Origin: CAJBVW01 sp964457335
GTDB lineage: Bacteria > Myxococcota_A > UBA796 > SXON01
NCBI GenBank assembly: GCA_964457335.1
Contig: CAYWGD010000016.1
Location: 23,837 to 87,836 of the forward strand
Length of the DNA stretch: 64,000 bases
Direction: 5' to 3'
A model generated the notes under the pieces. The model did no database searches. It was not told where the DNA came from and saw only the letters and a list, made by a program, of their open reading frames with translations. The translations under genes were made by a program, and so were the position numbers. Of this stretch, positions 42,223 through 50,004 are shown in pieces (the first letter of the stretch is position 1; each line of letters opens with the position of its first letter).

Positions 42223-43190
42223 CGCTGCTGCTCCTCCTCGCGTGCGCCGGCACGCCGCCCGCCGGTCCCTGGACGAACGTGCGCGCCCTCGAGCCGGCGC
42301 TGAAGCGCCTGGACACCAACGCCGACGGGAAGGTCGGCGCCGAGGAGTGGGCGCGGGTGGACTTCAAGGGCCCGCCCTTCGCGGAGGTCGACAAGGACGG
42401 CGACGGCGACCTCGAGCTCGAGGAGCTGCGCGCGCTGACGCTGGCGTCGGATCCGGTCGACTGGTACGAGCCCGGCGAGCAGAAGGGGCTCACCGACCTG
42501 CTCGCGGACGTGCCGAACGGCGCGGCCCTCGCGGAGACGCTCGAGCCGGGCGGCAAGGTCCCCCGCAGCGGGGAGAGCGGGAAGCCCGCCCCCCCGGGTG
42601 GCGGACCGGGCGGCAAGGGGCCGGGCGGTCCGGGCGGGGGTCCCGGTGGTCCCGGCGGCGGCCCCGGTGGTCCCGGCGGCGGCCCCGGTGGTCCCGGCGG
42701 CGGCCCCGGCGCGCAGGGTGGACCCGGCGGCGGTCCTGGCGGCCCCGGGGGCGGGCCGGGCGGCGGCGGTCCCGGCGGGCAGGCTCCACCCGGCGGTCCG
42801 GGCGGCGGCCCCGGCGCGCAGCAGGGCGGCGGCGGCCCCGGCGGCGGCGGCCCCGGCGGCGGGCCTGGCGGACCGGGCGGCGGCGACGGGCAGCGGAAGG
42901 CCGGCGGGAAGGGCGTCCTGGCGTCGACGCCGTCGCTCAACGCGCCTGAGGCCTGGTCGGTGTTCCGGATCCTCGCGGAGGAGATCAGCTTCGCCGACCC
43001 GACCGTGCCCCTGCCGGACGCCACGCGGATGTCCGAGGTGGGGCACGGCGGCAGCCTCGACACGCCCGAGGCCCGGGCGATCCTCGCGGAGCTCGAGGCC
43101 GCCTCCGCCAAGGCCGGCGTGCCGTTCCCGGAGGCGCTGAAGGCCCGCGCCCCGTCCGACCCCGCGGCAGGCGCGCTCCCCGCCGACTGA
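42219..43190 (+). CDS. EF-hand lipoprotein with Pro-Gly-Gly repeat region
   Basis: 323 residues; ATG overlaps the upstream stop (ATGA). MTLLLLLAC gives lipobox Cys9. Two EF-hand loops: DTNADGKVGAEE (32-43) and DKDGDGDLELEE (58-69). Residues about 125-225 are a collagen-like, non-Gly-X-Y-strict run of GGPGGG units, and the C-terminal 85 residues are globular (APEAWSVFRILAEEISFADP, ARAILAELEAASAKAGVPFP). Calcium-binding surface linker protein by appearance. Last gene of the operon. Confidence 0.75.
   Translation: MTLLLLLACAGTPPAGPWTNVRALEPALKRLDTNADGKVGAEEWARVDFKGPPFAEVDKDGDGDLELEELRALTLASDPVDWYEPGEQKGLTDLLADVPNGAALAETLEPGGKVPRSGESGKPAPPGGGPGGKGPGGPGGGPGGPGGGPGGPGGGPGGPGGGPGAQGGPGGGPGGPGGGPGGGGPGGQAPPGGPGGGPGAQQGGGGPGGGGPGGGPGGPGGGDGQRKAGGKGVLASTPSLNAPEAWSVFRILAEEISFADPTVPLPDATRMSEVGHGGSLDTPEARAILAELEAASAKAGVPFPEALKARAPSDPAAGALPAD
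42597..42890 (+). repeat. Gly-Pro-rich tandem coding repeat
   Basis: About 290 bp of GGTCCCGGCGGCGGCCCC-type 21-bp and shorter units coding for PGGGPGG runs inside the EF-hand lipoprotein. The clearest tandem copies are near 42644-42710. Reading stays in frame throughout. Length variation between strains would be expected. Confidence 0.8.
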
Positions 43191-43267
43191 GGAGCCGGTC
43201 CGGGAGCCCGTCCGGCTCCGAGACCGAAGATCACGCCCGGTTCGGCCCCCGCGACCAGATCGGGGGC

Positions 43268-43753
43268 ATGCTGCTCCTCTCGCTCCTCGCCGTCGCATCC
43301 GGCTCCGAGCCGGAGCGCGTCGCGACCCCCTGGATGGACGAAGGATCCCTGCTGTTCGAGGGGCTCTCGGACCGCCCCCTCGTCGGCGGCGGCATCGTGC
43401 GCCGCGTTGCGGGCGCCGTGTGGGTCGGCGGACGTGTGTTCATCCCGGTGTGGGGCCTCGAGCCGTACGAGGGCGACCTCTTCGTCCGCGGCTACCTCAC
43501 GCCGAACGAGACCGGGAGCCTCTTCGTCGAGGGCGAGGTGGCCGCGTGGCTCGGGCGGGACCTCTTCGTACCGGCCGTGGGCGGCTCCTTCGGCGTCCGC
43601 GTGCGCGTGCACCCGCGCCTCTCGGTCGGCGGGAGCTTCGGCCCGACCGTGTTCCACCGGGGCGGGCTGCCCGACGCGGAGGGCACCTTCCTCGACATCG
43701 GCCCCGCGCGGATCGCGCCGCGCATGCGCGCCACCGTCGACTTCCTGCTCTGA
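43268..43753 (+). CDS. small exported beta-barrel-like protein
   Basis: 161 residues with signal MLLLSLLAVASGSEP. The mature part alternates hydrophobic and polar residues in short strands (VWVGGRVFIPVWGLEPYEGD, LFVEGEVAAWLGRDLFVPAV, GSFGVRVRVHPRLSVGGSFG, RIAPRMRATVDFLL) and ends in Leu, Leu after an aromatic-rich strand, like outer-membrane barrels. It is short for a full barrel (perhaps 8 strands). Function unknown. A hairpin cluster follows. Confidence 0.65.
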   Translation: MLLLSLLAVASGSEPERVATPWMDEGSLLFEGLSDRPLVGGGIVRRVAGAVWVGGRVFIPVWGLEPYEGDLFVRGYLTPNETGSLFVEGEVAAWLGRDLFVPAVGGSFGVRVRVHPRLSVGGSFGPTVFHRGGLPDAEGTFLDIGPARIAPRMRATVDFLL

Positions 43754-43768
43754 ACGCGCCGGGCGCGT

Positions 43769-43864
43769 CCCCCGACGAGGACGTCGGGGGCCGGACCCCT
43801 CTGGGCGCGCGGCGGAGCCGCTTGGTCCGCCCGAAGACGGGCGGACCGGCCGCCGGAGGCGGCC
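43769..43864. repeat. three adjacent perfect hairpins
   Basis: CCCCCGACG-4-CGTCGGGGG (43769-43790), GGTCCGCCCG-AAGA-CGGGCGGACC (43824-43847) and GGCCGCC-GGA-GGCGGCC (43848-43864), the last two with no gap. The first may terminate the barrel-like gene. The CCGCC-GGA-GGCGG core recurs at 48626-48642. Confidence 0.6.
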
Positions 43865-43964
43865 GCCCGCCGGGCTCCTCGCGCGCGTGGTCGTGGACGA
43901 TCCCGTGCCGGTGCGGCCGAGGAGGGGTGGCAAGGTCGGGGGGGTGTGATGCACTTCGATCGGT

Positions 43965-44937
43965 CAGGCTGCTGCGCGCCCAACTCGTCCCACCTCCCGT
44001 TGGCGCGGAGCAGGCGCAAGGCGAGGACGCCGTTCGCTCCACCGACAGTCCACCAGGTCCCTGGGAGCTTCAGCCGCTGCTGGACCGTGCCTTTGTGGGC
44101 ACTCTCGATCTCGCCCGAGCCGATCGGTGCGAGGCTCCCCGTGCGGACGCACGAGCCGTCCATCTCGACGAGATGCGGAACTCCTGGGCCCTCCACCGGA
44201 CCCTTGAACCGTGCCTCCATCCCGGCGAAGCGCGACTGCGCCGAGACGTGCGTGCCGTGCTTCTCGACCGTCCGCAGGAAGGTCGTGCGGTTGACCTCCA
44301 GACCGTAGTGTTCGTGGAGCTTTCGCGCGGCCCCCTCGAACGACTCGTCGATACCGAAGTCGCACATCGCCCGCTCGAGGCTGACGGATCGGCCCGACGA
44401 CCGGACCCTGAGCAGCGCGTTGACCGGCCGAACGCCGCCCTCGGCAGACGCGGACGTCAGGTAGGGAGACGGCACGGTGACGGATCCGAAGACCGTCCAG
44501 AACGTGATCGTCGGGCTGCGCTCGATCTGGAAGCCGCTCGCCTTCGCGGCCTCAACGGCCGCGCAGCCGAGTCGCTCGGCCACGCGCGACGCCAGGCCCT
44601 GCCCGACGACCCGGAGCACTTCCTGCACCACGGCGTCGAATAGGAACGGCTTCCAAGGTCGGGGGATGCGCGGCCATCCCACGAGTTCGGACGGAAATAC
44701 CGTCCAAGGTCGGGGGATGCGCGGCCATCCCGCGAGTTCGGACGGAAATACCGTCCAAGGTCGGGGGATGCGCGGCCATCCCACGAGTTCGGACGGAAAT
44801 ACCGTCCAAGGTCGGGGGATGCGTCGACATCCCTCGACTCCGGACGGCATGCCGCCCCTCGCTCGGCGGATCGACCCACCGCGCGGTGACGGGACAGGCC
44901 CCGGGATCGACCCACGACGCGGCGACCCGGCCTTCAA
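43965..44937 (-). pseudogene. ISKra4-like transposase, internally deleted
   Basis: An open frame of about 320 residues. After an N-terminal 17-residue tandem repeat (IPRPWTVFPSELVGWPR) come transposase-like parts: EVLRVVGQGLASRVAERLG, ERAMCDFGIDESFEGAARKL, HEHYGLEVNRTTFLRTVEKH and VPHLVEMDGSCVRTG. This runs directly into APIGSGEIESAHKGTVQQRL and KLPGTWWTVGGANGVLALRL with LLRANGRWDEL, the C-terminal end of ISKra4-type transposases. The long catalytic middle between MDGS and GSGE is missing, so it cannot be functional. The original start and stop are uncertain; similarity fades near 43965 although the frame stays open to 43492. No clear terminal inverted repeats found. Confidence 0.7.
44653..44856. 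repeat. 51-bp tandem repeat, 3 full copies plus a diverged fourth
   Basis: Units begin with CCAAGGTCGGGGGATGCG at 44653, 44704, 44755 and 44806, an exact 51-bp period. The first three are nearly identical; the fourth (44806-44856) is diverged. On the minus strand each codes 17 residues at the N-terminus of the transposase remnant, so the frame is kept. Not a CRISPR: no spacers. Confidence 0.9.
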
Positions 44938-44952
44938 TCACGTGCGTGAGGT

Positions 44953-45068
44953 GCCTGGAAGGCGGCCGCGCAGCGGCCGGTCCCGGGCCGCGGTCCGCCG
45001 CGGGCCGGGACCGAGCGGCTCCGCCGCGAGCCTGGAAGGGACCGACCCCGGGCGCCCCGCGCCCGGGG
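44953..45068. repeat. three hairpins with 10-bp direct repeats
   Basis: GGCCGC-GCA-GCGGCC (44964-44978) abuts a 15-bp stem with one mismatch, 44979-44993 with 44998-45012. Both lie between direct copies of GCCTGGAAGG (44953-44962 and 45030-45039). A further perfect hairpin CCCCGGGCGC-CCC-GCGCCCGGGG is at 45046-45068. Located between the transposase remnant and the DNA glycosylase gene; perhaps a miniature hairpin element or an IS end. Confidence 0.55.
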
Positions 45069-45098
45069 GCACGCCCGCATCCTGCCTCATCCCCCGCA

Positions 45099-45692
45099 TC
45101 AGGGTTCGGGTCGCAACCTGCCGCGATGACTGACCCATCGCGTGTTCGCGACGGCGAGGCGCCAGGGGGCCTCCCGGTCGGGCTGCTCCGCGTAGTCGAT
45201 GCCGACCCGGGGGCCGACGAGCACGCCGGGCGCGGGGGCGACGCGGGGGTGGACGGTGATCGGGCCCTGGAGCGGCACCCCGGAGTGCGCGGTGGTGAGC
45301 CCGAGGGCGGCGGCCACCTTCCCGGGGCCGGTCAGCAGGGTGGGCCCGTCGAGGCCGCCGCGACGCGCGCGCACCAGCTCCAGGCCGGCGACGGGCTCGG
45401 CCGCGCGGAGGAGCACGACGGCGGGGTGCCCGGGGGGGCCGGTCACGAAGTTGAGCAGGTGGTGGAGGCCGTAGCAGAGGTACACGTAGGCGTGCCCGGG
45501 CGGCCCCCACATGGGCGCGTTCCGGGGGGTGCGGCCGGCGCGCGCGTGGTTCGCGGTGTCGCCGGGGAAGCGGTAGGCCTCGACCTCGGTGATCCGGAGG
45601 CGCACGTCGCCGCAGGCGACCTCGCAGCCGAGCAGATCGCGGGCGACCTCGAGGGCGTCGCGGTCGTAGAAGGTCGCGGGCAGCGGATCCAT
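45099..45692 (-). CDS. 3-methyladenine DNA glycosylase (AAG/MPG family)
   Basis: 197 residues. FYDRDALEVARDLLGCEV opens the family. RITEVEAYRFPGDTANHARA contains the catalytic Glu (EVEAY), and AGRTPRNAPMWGPPGHAYVY with YLCYGLHHLLNFVTGPPGHP is the signature. LLTGPGKVAAALGLT and GPRVGIDYA complete the fold. It removes alkylated purines in base-excision repair, in the cytosol. A GTG slightly upstream is possible; the ATG at 45692 is used. Divergent from the subtilisin gene at 45814. Confidence 0.92.
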   Translation of the reverse strand: MDPLPATFYDRDALEVARDLLGCEVACGDVRLRITEVEAYRFPGDTANHARAGRTPRNAPMWGPPGHAYVYLCYGLHHLLNFVTGPPGHPAVVLLRAAEPVAGLELVRARRGGLDGPTLLTGPGKVAAALGLTTAHSGVPLQGPITVHPRVAPAPGVLVGPRVGIDYAEQPDREAPWRLAVANTRWVSHRGRLRPEP

Positions 45693-45813
45693 CACGACCC
45701 CGTACCCGCGCCCGTCGCCGCTCGCACGGCCCCGGCGCGCCGCCGCCGTCGCCGCGCGCACCCGCCCACACGGGTCGGGGCCGCCCACGCGCGTGTCGGC
45801 TACGTTCGGGCCG

Positions 45814-47418
45814 ATGCTCGCGCTGCTCGCCGCCGGGGCCCTCGCCGCGCCCGCCGTCCTCGACGAGGCGGACGCCCGCCTCTCGGGGCGGCTGCGCGAG
45901 GCCGCGGCCCGCGCGGAGGACGGCACGCTCGACGTGTTCCGGGACGCGATGCGCGAGCCCCCGCCGATCGACGGCATCGCCGTGTCCGTGGAGGCCGACG
46001 ATCCCGACGCGCTCGTGCGCGCGCTCGAGACCGCCGGGATCGAGGTAGAGGCGGCCGCCGCGGGGCGGGTGCAGGCGTTCGTGCCGTATGCGCGCCTGCG
46101 CGAGGTGGCGGGCCTCTCGGGCGTGCGCCGCGTGCGCGAGCCCTGGCGCGCCACCCCGAAGGAGCGCGTGACCGAGGGCTACGACGCGGTCCTGGGGACG
46201 GACTGGGGCGCGGAAGGCCTCGCCGGGGCGGGCGTGCGCGTCGCGATCGTGGACGTCGGCTTCGCGCGGCTGGACGCGGTGGGCGACGCCGAGGTGCCCG
46301 CCGAGCGCGTCACCGACTTCACGCGCGGGCGCGTGGACGCCACCGAGCACGGCACCGCGGTGACCGAGCTCGTGTACGACTTCGCGCCCGAGGCCACGTT
46401 CTACCTCGCGACGATCTCGACGGAGGTGGACCTCGCCGAGGTCCTGGCGTGGCTGATCGAGGAGGACGTCGACGTGGTCAACGCCTCCATCGGCTTCGAC
46501 AACGTCGCGCACGCCGACGGCGACAGCTACGTCACCCGGGTGGTCGACGCCGCCGTGGACGCCGGCCTGATCTACGTGGCGGCGGCCGGCAACGAGAACG
46601 ACAAGTACCGGGTCGGCGCGCTCGCCCGCGGCGTGGGCGGCGGCGTGACGCTGGCGGGCGCGGAGGCGACCCACGCCTGGTCCGGGGGCGGGTACGTCCA
46701 GATCTCGCTCCGCTGGTCCGAGCCGTTCGGCGAGGCGTCGACCGACCTCGACCTCGTGGTCTACAACGAGGACGGCACCGAGTGCGGACGCTCCGAGGAG
46801 CCCCAGGACGGCGACGACGATCCCTACGAGATCGTGTACGGCACCGACTGCTCCGCGCTCGTGACCGCGGTGATCGAGGCGCCGGAAGGGGTCGACCCGA
46901 TCGGCCTCGAAGGCTACCTCTACGCGCCATGGTCGATCGAGGAGGCGGACTGGACGAACACCGAGGACCTGACGTTGCCCGGCGATACGCGCGGGGGCGT
47001 CTCGGTCGGCGCCTGGTACACGAACGACGCGACGCTGCCGTCCTACTCGAGCCGGGGCCCGACGAACGACGGGCGGGCCAAGCCCGACGTGGTGGCCCCG
47101 ACGGCGGTGAGCACGGCGACGTACGGGCGCGGGGGCTTCGAGGGGTCGAGCGCGGCGGCGCCGCACGTGGCCGGGCTCGCGACGCTCTGGGTGGAGGCGA
47201 CCGGCCGGCGCGGCGAGCCGGAGATGTTCCGCCAGTGGCTGCGGCTCGGCGCGGAGGACGTGGGCGCGCCGGGGCTCGACCTGGAGACGGGCGCGGGGCT
47301 GGTCCGGGCGGACGTGATCCCGCCGTCCAGGTGCGGGTGCGCGGCCGGAACGACGCCACCGGCGGGCGCGCTCGCGGCGCTGGCGCTCCTCGCGGCCCGG
47401 AGGCGCCGGTGCGCCTGA
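45814..47418 (+). CDS. subtilisin-family (S8) serine peptidase with MYXO-CTERM-like tail
   Basis: 534 residues from the ATG at 45814, giving the signal MLALLAAGALAAP. A propeptide-like region (20-120) precedes a complete triad: Asp147 in RVAIVDVGF, His179 in ATEHGTAV, oxyanion Asn260 in AAAGNEND and Ser446 in FEGSSAAAPHVAG. An insertion of about 150 residues between Asn and Ser (YVQISLRWSEPFGEASTDLD, ECGRSEEPQDGDDD) looks like a beta-sandwich. The C-terminus CGCAAGTTPPAGALAALALL with RRRR is a MYXO-CTERM-like anchor. Cell-surface protease. It overlaps the next gene by 10 bp. Confidence 0.9.
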   Translation: MLALLAAGALAAPAVLDEADARLSGRLREAAARAEDGTLDVFRDAMREPPPIDGIAVSVEADDPDALVRALETAGIEVEAAAAGRVQAFVPYARLREVAGLSGVRRVREPWRATPKERVTEGYDAVLGTDWGAEGLAGAGVRVAIVDVGFARLDAVGDAEVPAERVTDFTRGRVDATEHGTAVTELVYDFAPEATFYLATISTEVDLAEVLAWLIEEDVDVVNASIGFDNVAHADGDSYVTRVVDAAVDAGLIYVAAAGNENDKYRVGALARGVGGGVTLAGAEATHAWSGGGYVQISLRWSEPFGEASTDLDLVVYNEDGTECGRSEEPQDGDDDPYEIVYGTDCSALVTAVIEAPEGVDPIGLEGYLYAPWSIEEADWTNTEDLTLPGDTRGGVSVGAWYTNDATLPSYSSRGPTNDGRAKPDVVAPTAVSTATYGRGGFEGSSAAAPHVAGLATLWVEATGRRGEPEMFRQWLRLGAEDVGAPGLDLETGAGLVRADVIPPSRCGCAAGTTPPAGALAALALLAARRRRCA

Positions 47419-48569
47419 TCGCCGCGCTCCTCCTCGCGCTCGGCGGGTGCGAGCCCGCGGGGCTCGACGGCTTCTGGGTGGAGGTGCACGGGCGCGTGGT
47501 CGGCGAGGACGGGGCGCCGCTCGACGGCGCGATCGTCACCGTGGCCAGCGGCTCGGGCGCCGCCGTCGCCGAGGTGGGCACGAACGCCGACGGCGAGTGG
47601 CGCGTCCCGCTCTACGGCACGGAGCTCGACGGGAACGTCCTCGTCGCGCTCGTCCGCGCGGACGGGCACGCCGAGGGGCGCGCCACCTTCGAGGTGAACC
47701 TGCGCTCGCCGGACGTGACGACCCTCCGCGCCGGCCCGGTCCAGACCTGGGAGGCCACCTCCCGCCGGCTCGCGACGGTGCGGCTCGCCGAAGAGGCGGA
47801 GCTGGCCACGGTCTCCGGGCGTGTGGTCGACGCGATCACGGGCGAGCCCGTCGCGAAGATCCCGCTCTCGCTCCAGGCGGGCTGGAACGCCGCGGTCGGC
47901 GACGCCGCGGTCGGCGCCACGGAGACGGGCGAGAACGGCGAGTTCTCGTTCCAGGCGACGAAGGCGGGCATGTACACGGTCACCGCCGCGTCCACGGACC
48001 TCTACGGCGCCGCGCGTTTCCCCGCCTTCCTCACGGGATCGGGCGGCCGTTCGACCGGCGTGGTCGGCCCGCCCGTCGAGGCCGGCCAGATGCGGGCGAG
48101 CGTCTCCTGGGGGAACACGCCCTTCGACCTCGACCTGCACCTCTCCGCGCCGCTGAAGGGCGGCATCGCCGGGGCGGACGGGACCGGGCAGTACCACGTG
48201 TGGGCGGACGAGCCGGGCCACCCCGCGTTCGTGGACGAGGACGCCCGCGAGGCCTGGATGGAGCGCACCGACGCGGACGGCCTGGGCCCCGAGACCGTGT
48301 GGATCGACAGCGTCGCCGACCGGGGCGAGGTGCGGCTCTCCGTGTTCGACAACGACAACCGCTCCGACGTGGACAGCACGGCACTGGCGGACTCCGGCGC
48401 CGTCCTCCAGGTCTGGTTCGGCGAGGACACGCCCCGCTACCACAGCGCGTCGCCGGGCGAGGCCGCCACCCTCTGGCACCCCGTCGAGATCGACGTGGCC
48501 GAGATCCTCGCGTACGCGGTCGAGAGCTGGTCCTTCGGCGCGGACCCCGGCGACCCCGAGGCGTTCTGA
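47409..48569 (+). CDS. carboxypeptidase-regulatory-like lipoprotein
   Basis: 386 residues from a GTG inside the end of the subtilisin gene (10-bp overlap). RLIAALLLALGGC gives a lipobox (Cys14). Two carboxypeptidase-regulatory/CNA-B-like beta domains: VEVHGRVVGEDGAPLDGAIV...TNADGEWRVPL and ATVSGRVVDAITGEPVAKIP...GENGEFSFQATKAG. A C-terminal domain follows with MRASVSWGNTPFDLDLHLSA and VRLSVFDNDNRSDVDST, as in YfaP-like domains. Translational coupling suggests it is a surface partner or substrate of the protease. Confidence 0.8.
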   Translation: MRLIAALLLALGGCEPAGLDGFWVEVHGRVVGEDGAPLDGAIVTVASGSGAAVAEVGTNADGEWRVPLYGTELDGNVLVALVRADGHAEGRATFEVNLRSPDVTTLRAGPVQTWEATSRRLATVRLAEEAELATVSGRVVDAITGEPVAKIPLSLQAGWNAAVGDAAVGATETGENGEFSFQATKAGMYTVTAASTDLYGAARFPAFLTGSGGRSTGVVGPPVEAGQMRASVSWGNTPFDLDLHLSAPLKGGIAGADGTGQYHVWADEPGHPAFVDEDAREAWMERTDADGLGPETVWIDSVADRGEVRLSVFDNDNRSDVDSTALADSGAVLQVWFGEDTPRYHSASPGEAATLWHPVEIDVAEILAYAVESWSFGADPGDPEAF

Positions 48570-48576
48570 TCGACTC

Positions 48577-48690
48577 CTCCCGGACTTGCGCGCCGCGCGC
48601 GCGAGTCCGGGAGTGGTAGAGCAGCAACCGCCGGAGGCGGTTCGGAGGGGGTGCCGCGACAGCGGCAAGGGGGAGGCTCCGCCTCCCCCT
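48577..48690. repeat. four consecutive hairpins
   Basis: CTCCCGGACT with AGTCCGGGAG (48577-48613, probable terminator of the lipoprotein gene), AACCGCC-GGA-GGCGGTT (48626-48642), TGCCGC-GACA-GCGGCA (48652-48667) and AGGGGGAGGC-TCC-GCCTCCCCCT (48668-48690). All are perfect, loops of 3-4 bases in the last three. This and downstream sequence to 48855, including a GCGTTGCGGG motif at 48731, is the longest spacer in the window (286 bp). Confidence 0.6.
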
Positions 48691-48730
48691 CCGAGAAGGG
48701 GCAGCGCGGGCCGCCCGCTACATTCCCCTC

Positions 48731-48749
48731 GCGTTGCGGGCGAGCCCGC
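48731..48749 (+). repeat. GCGTTGCGGG element, diverged copy
   Basis: GCGTTGCGGGCGAGCCCGC keeps GCGTTGC, a G-run and a pairing C-run, like the longer copies at 25530, 52551 (minus) and 55811, but with shorter runs. It may be a decayed member of that repeat or chance in GC-rich DNA. Confidence 0.35.
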
Positions 48750-48825
48750 GCGGAGGCCGGACCGACCGGCTCGCGCTTCCATTTCGTTCGAGCGGCATCC
48801 CGCGCTTGTCGCTCCGCATCCCACC

Positions 48826-48831
48826 GGTTAG
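48826..48831 (+). promoter_or_regulatory. GGTTAG promoter motif
   Basis: CCACCGGTTAGACG lies 25 bp before the ATG at 48856, leaving room for the ribosome site GAGAGGGAG. Same motif type as at 22332, 33196 and 36705. Confidence 0.3.
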
Positions 48832-48855
48832 ACGCGCCGGTCCTCGAGAGGGAGC

Positions 48856-50004
48856 ATGGAGCTCTTTCCGGAACGGCTGGTCTCCGACCTCGAGCGTTTG
48901 CCCGGGGCAGGGCACAGCTACCTGAAGCAGCTGTGCGCCCCCGACGGCTCCGCGCTCCGCACGGGGCTCGAGCAGGTCGTGGCGCGTCTCGCGGAGCCCA
49001 TGCAGGCCCGCGCGGGCGAGCTCTTGAACTCCATCGAGAACCGACGCTTCTTCCAAGGCTTCGCCGAGGTCGCGACGCTGGCCGCGCTCGAGCCCGCCGG
49101 CTGGCGCGTCGGCGCCCTCCACCGCCCCGGCCCGCGCCTGGAGCTCACCCGCCCGGGCGGCGCCCCGCTGCTCCTCTCGGTCCTCGCCTTCCTGCACCAG
49201 ACGCGCCCCGGCGGCGAGGAGGAGACGCGGCGGCGGCTCCTGGACGCGCTCGGCCGCGTGACCTCGCGCCAGCGCTTCGCCGTGCTGATCCGCCGCTGGC
49301 TCCCGCACGACTTCAACCCGGAACCCGTGCGCCGCGCCATCGACCTGTGGCTCGGACAGGTGCAGAACGGGCAGTGGGAGGGGCGCTACGCCGCCTACGA
49401 GGACGAGCACATCTCGCTCGAGTTCTGCCTCACGGGCGAGCGCGCGAAGGCGCGCCAGACCCCGGTGGCGCTCACGCTCGGGCCCTTCTTCGCGCACCGG
49501 TCGCTCGAGGTCCTGGAGCCGCGCGTCGTCCAGGAGCTCGACCGCCACCTCGCGTCGCCGCAACGCGCCGCGCCGCTGTTGCTCGCGTGTGTCGCCGACC
49601 AGCCCTGGGCGCTCAACGAGGGCTACCTCCGCGACTTCCTGTATGGCCGGGCCCGCCGGCTCTGCGTGCAGGACGGCATCCGGGAGGCCGAGTTCGGCGG
49701 CTCCGGCAGCGTTTGCGTCTTCCGCGATCCGCTCTACGCCGGCGTCTCGGGGCTCCTCCTCATCGACCGGCGGCCCGCCGCCACCACCGAGATCGGCGTC
49801 CGCGCGCTGCTCAACCCCTGGGCGAGCGTCCGCCTGACGCCGGAGGACGTGGGCGTCCGCTGCTTCGCGGAGGATCCCGCCGCCAGCGCCGCCGCGCGCG
49901 ACCTCCCGTCCGTCGGCGGCGAAGCGTCCACCCCCGACGCCATCTCCTCCCTGCGCGTGCTCCGTTGGTACGACGGCGCGGGCGCCCGGACGACCCTCGC
50001 ATGA
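48856..50004 (+). CDS. unknown protein coupled to thymidine kinase
   Basis: 382 residues with GAGGGAG as ribosome site. Mostly soluble, no signal peptide. Landmarks include RLPGAGHSYLKQLCAPDG, LLNSIENRRFFQGFAEVATL, RRWLPHDFNPEPVRRAIDLW, VADQPWALNEGYLRDFLYG and FRDPLYAGVSGLLLIDRRPA. The alternation of helices and an acidic centre (YAAYEDEHISLEF) suggests an alpha/beta fold; it does not match a family I know. Its TGA overlaps the thymidine kinase ATG, implying shared expression. Conserved aromatic-charged patches argue that it is a real protein. Confidence 0.7.
   Translation: MELFPERLVSDLERLPGAGHSYLKQLCAPDGSALRTGLEQVVARLAEPMQARAGELLNSIENRRFFQGFAEVATLAALEPAGWRVGALHRPGPRLELTRPGGAPLLLSVLAFLHQTRPGGEEETRRRLLDALGRVTSRQRFAVLIRRWLPHDFNPEPVRRAIDLWLGQVQNGQWEGRYAAYEDEHISLEFCLTGERAKARQTPVALTLGPFFAHRSLEVLEPRVVQELDRHLASPQRAAPLLLACVADQPWALNEGYLRDFLYGRARRLCVQDGIREAEFGGSGSVCVFRDPLYAGVSGLLLIDRRPAATTEIGVRALLNPWASVRLTPEDVGVRCFAEDPAASAAARDLPSVGGEASTPDAISSLRVLRWYDGAGARTTLA

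Noticed and set aside
43268..43753. Barrel-like protein as part of a full outer-membrane porin
   Set aside because: Too short and without a recognisable porin signature; left as barrel-like only.
44653..44856. 51-bp repeats as a CRISPR array
   Set aside because: Units are contiguous with no unique spacers and there are no cas genes; it is a coding minisatellite.
48470..48495. TCTGGCACCCCG as a second sigma-54 promoter
   Set aside because: Within a coding region and no GC at the required 10-base spacing from the GG.
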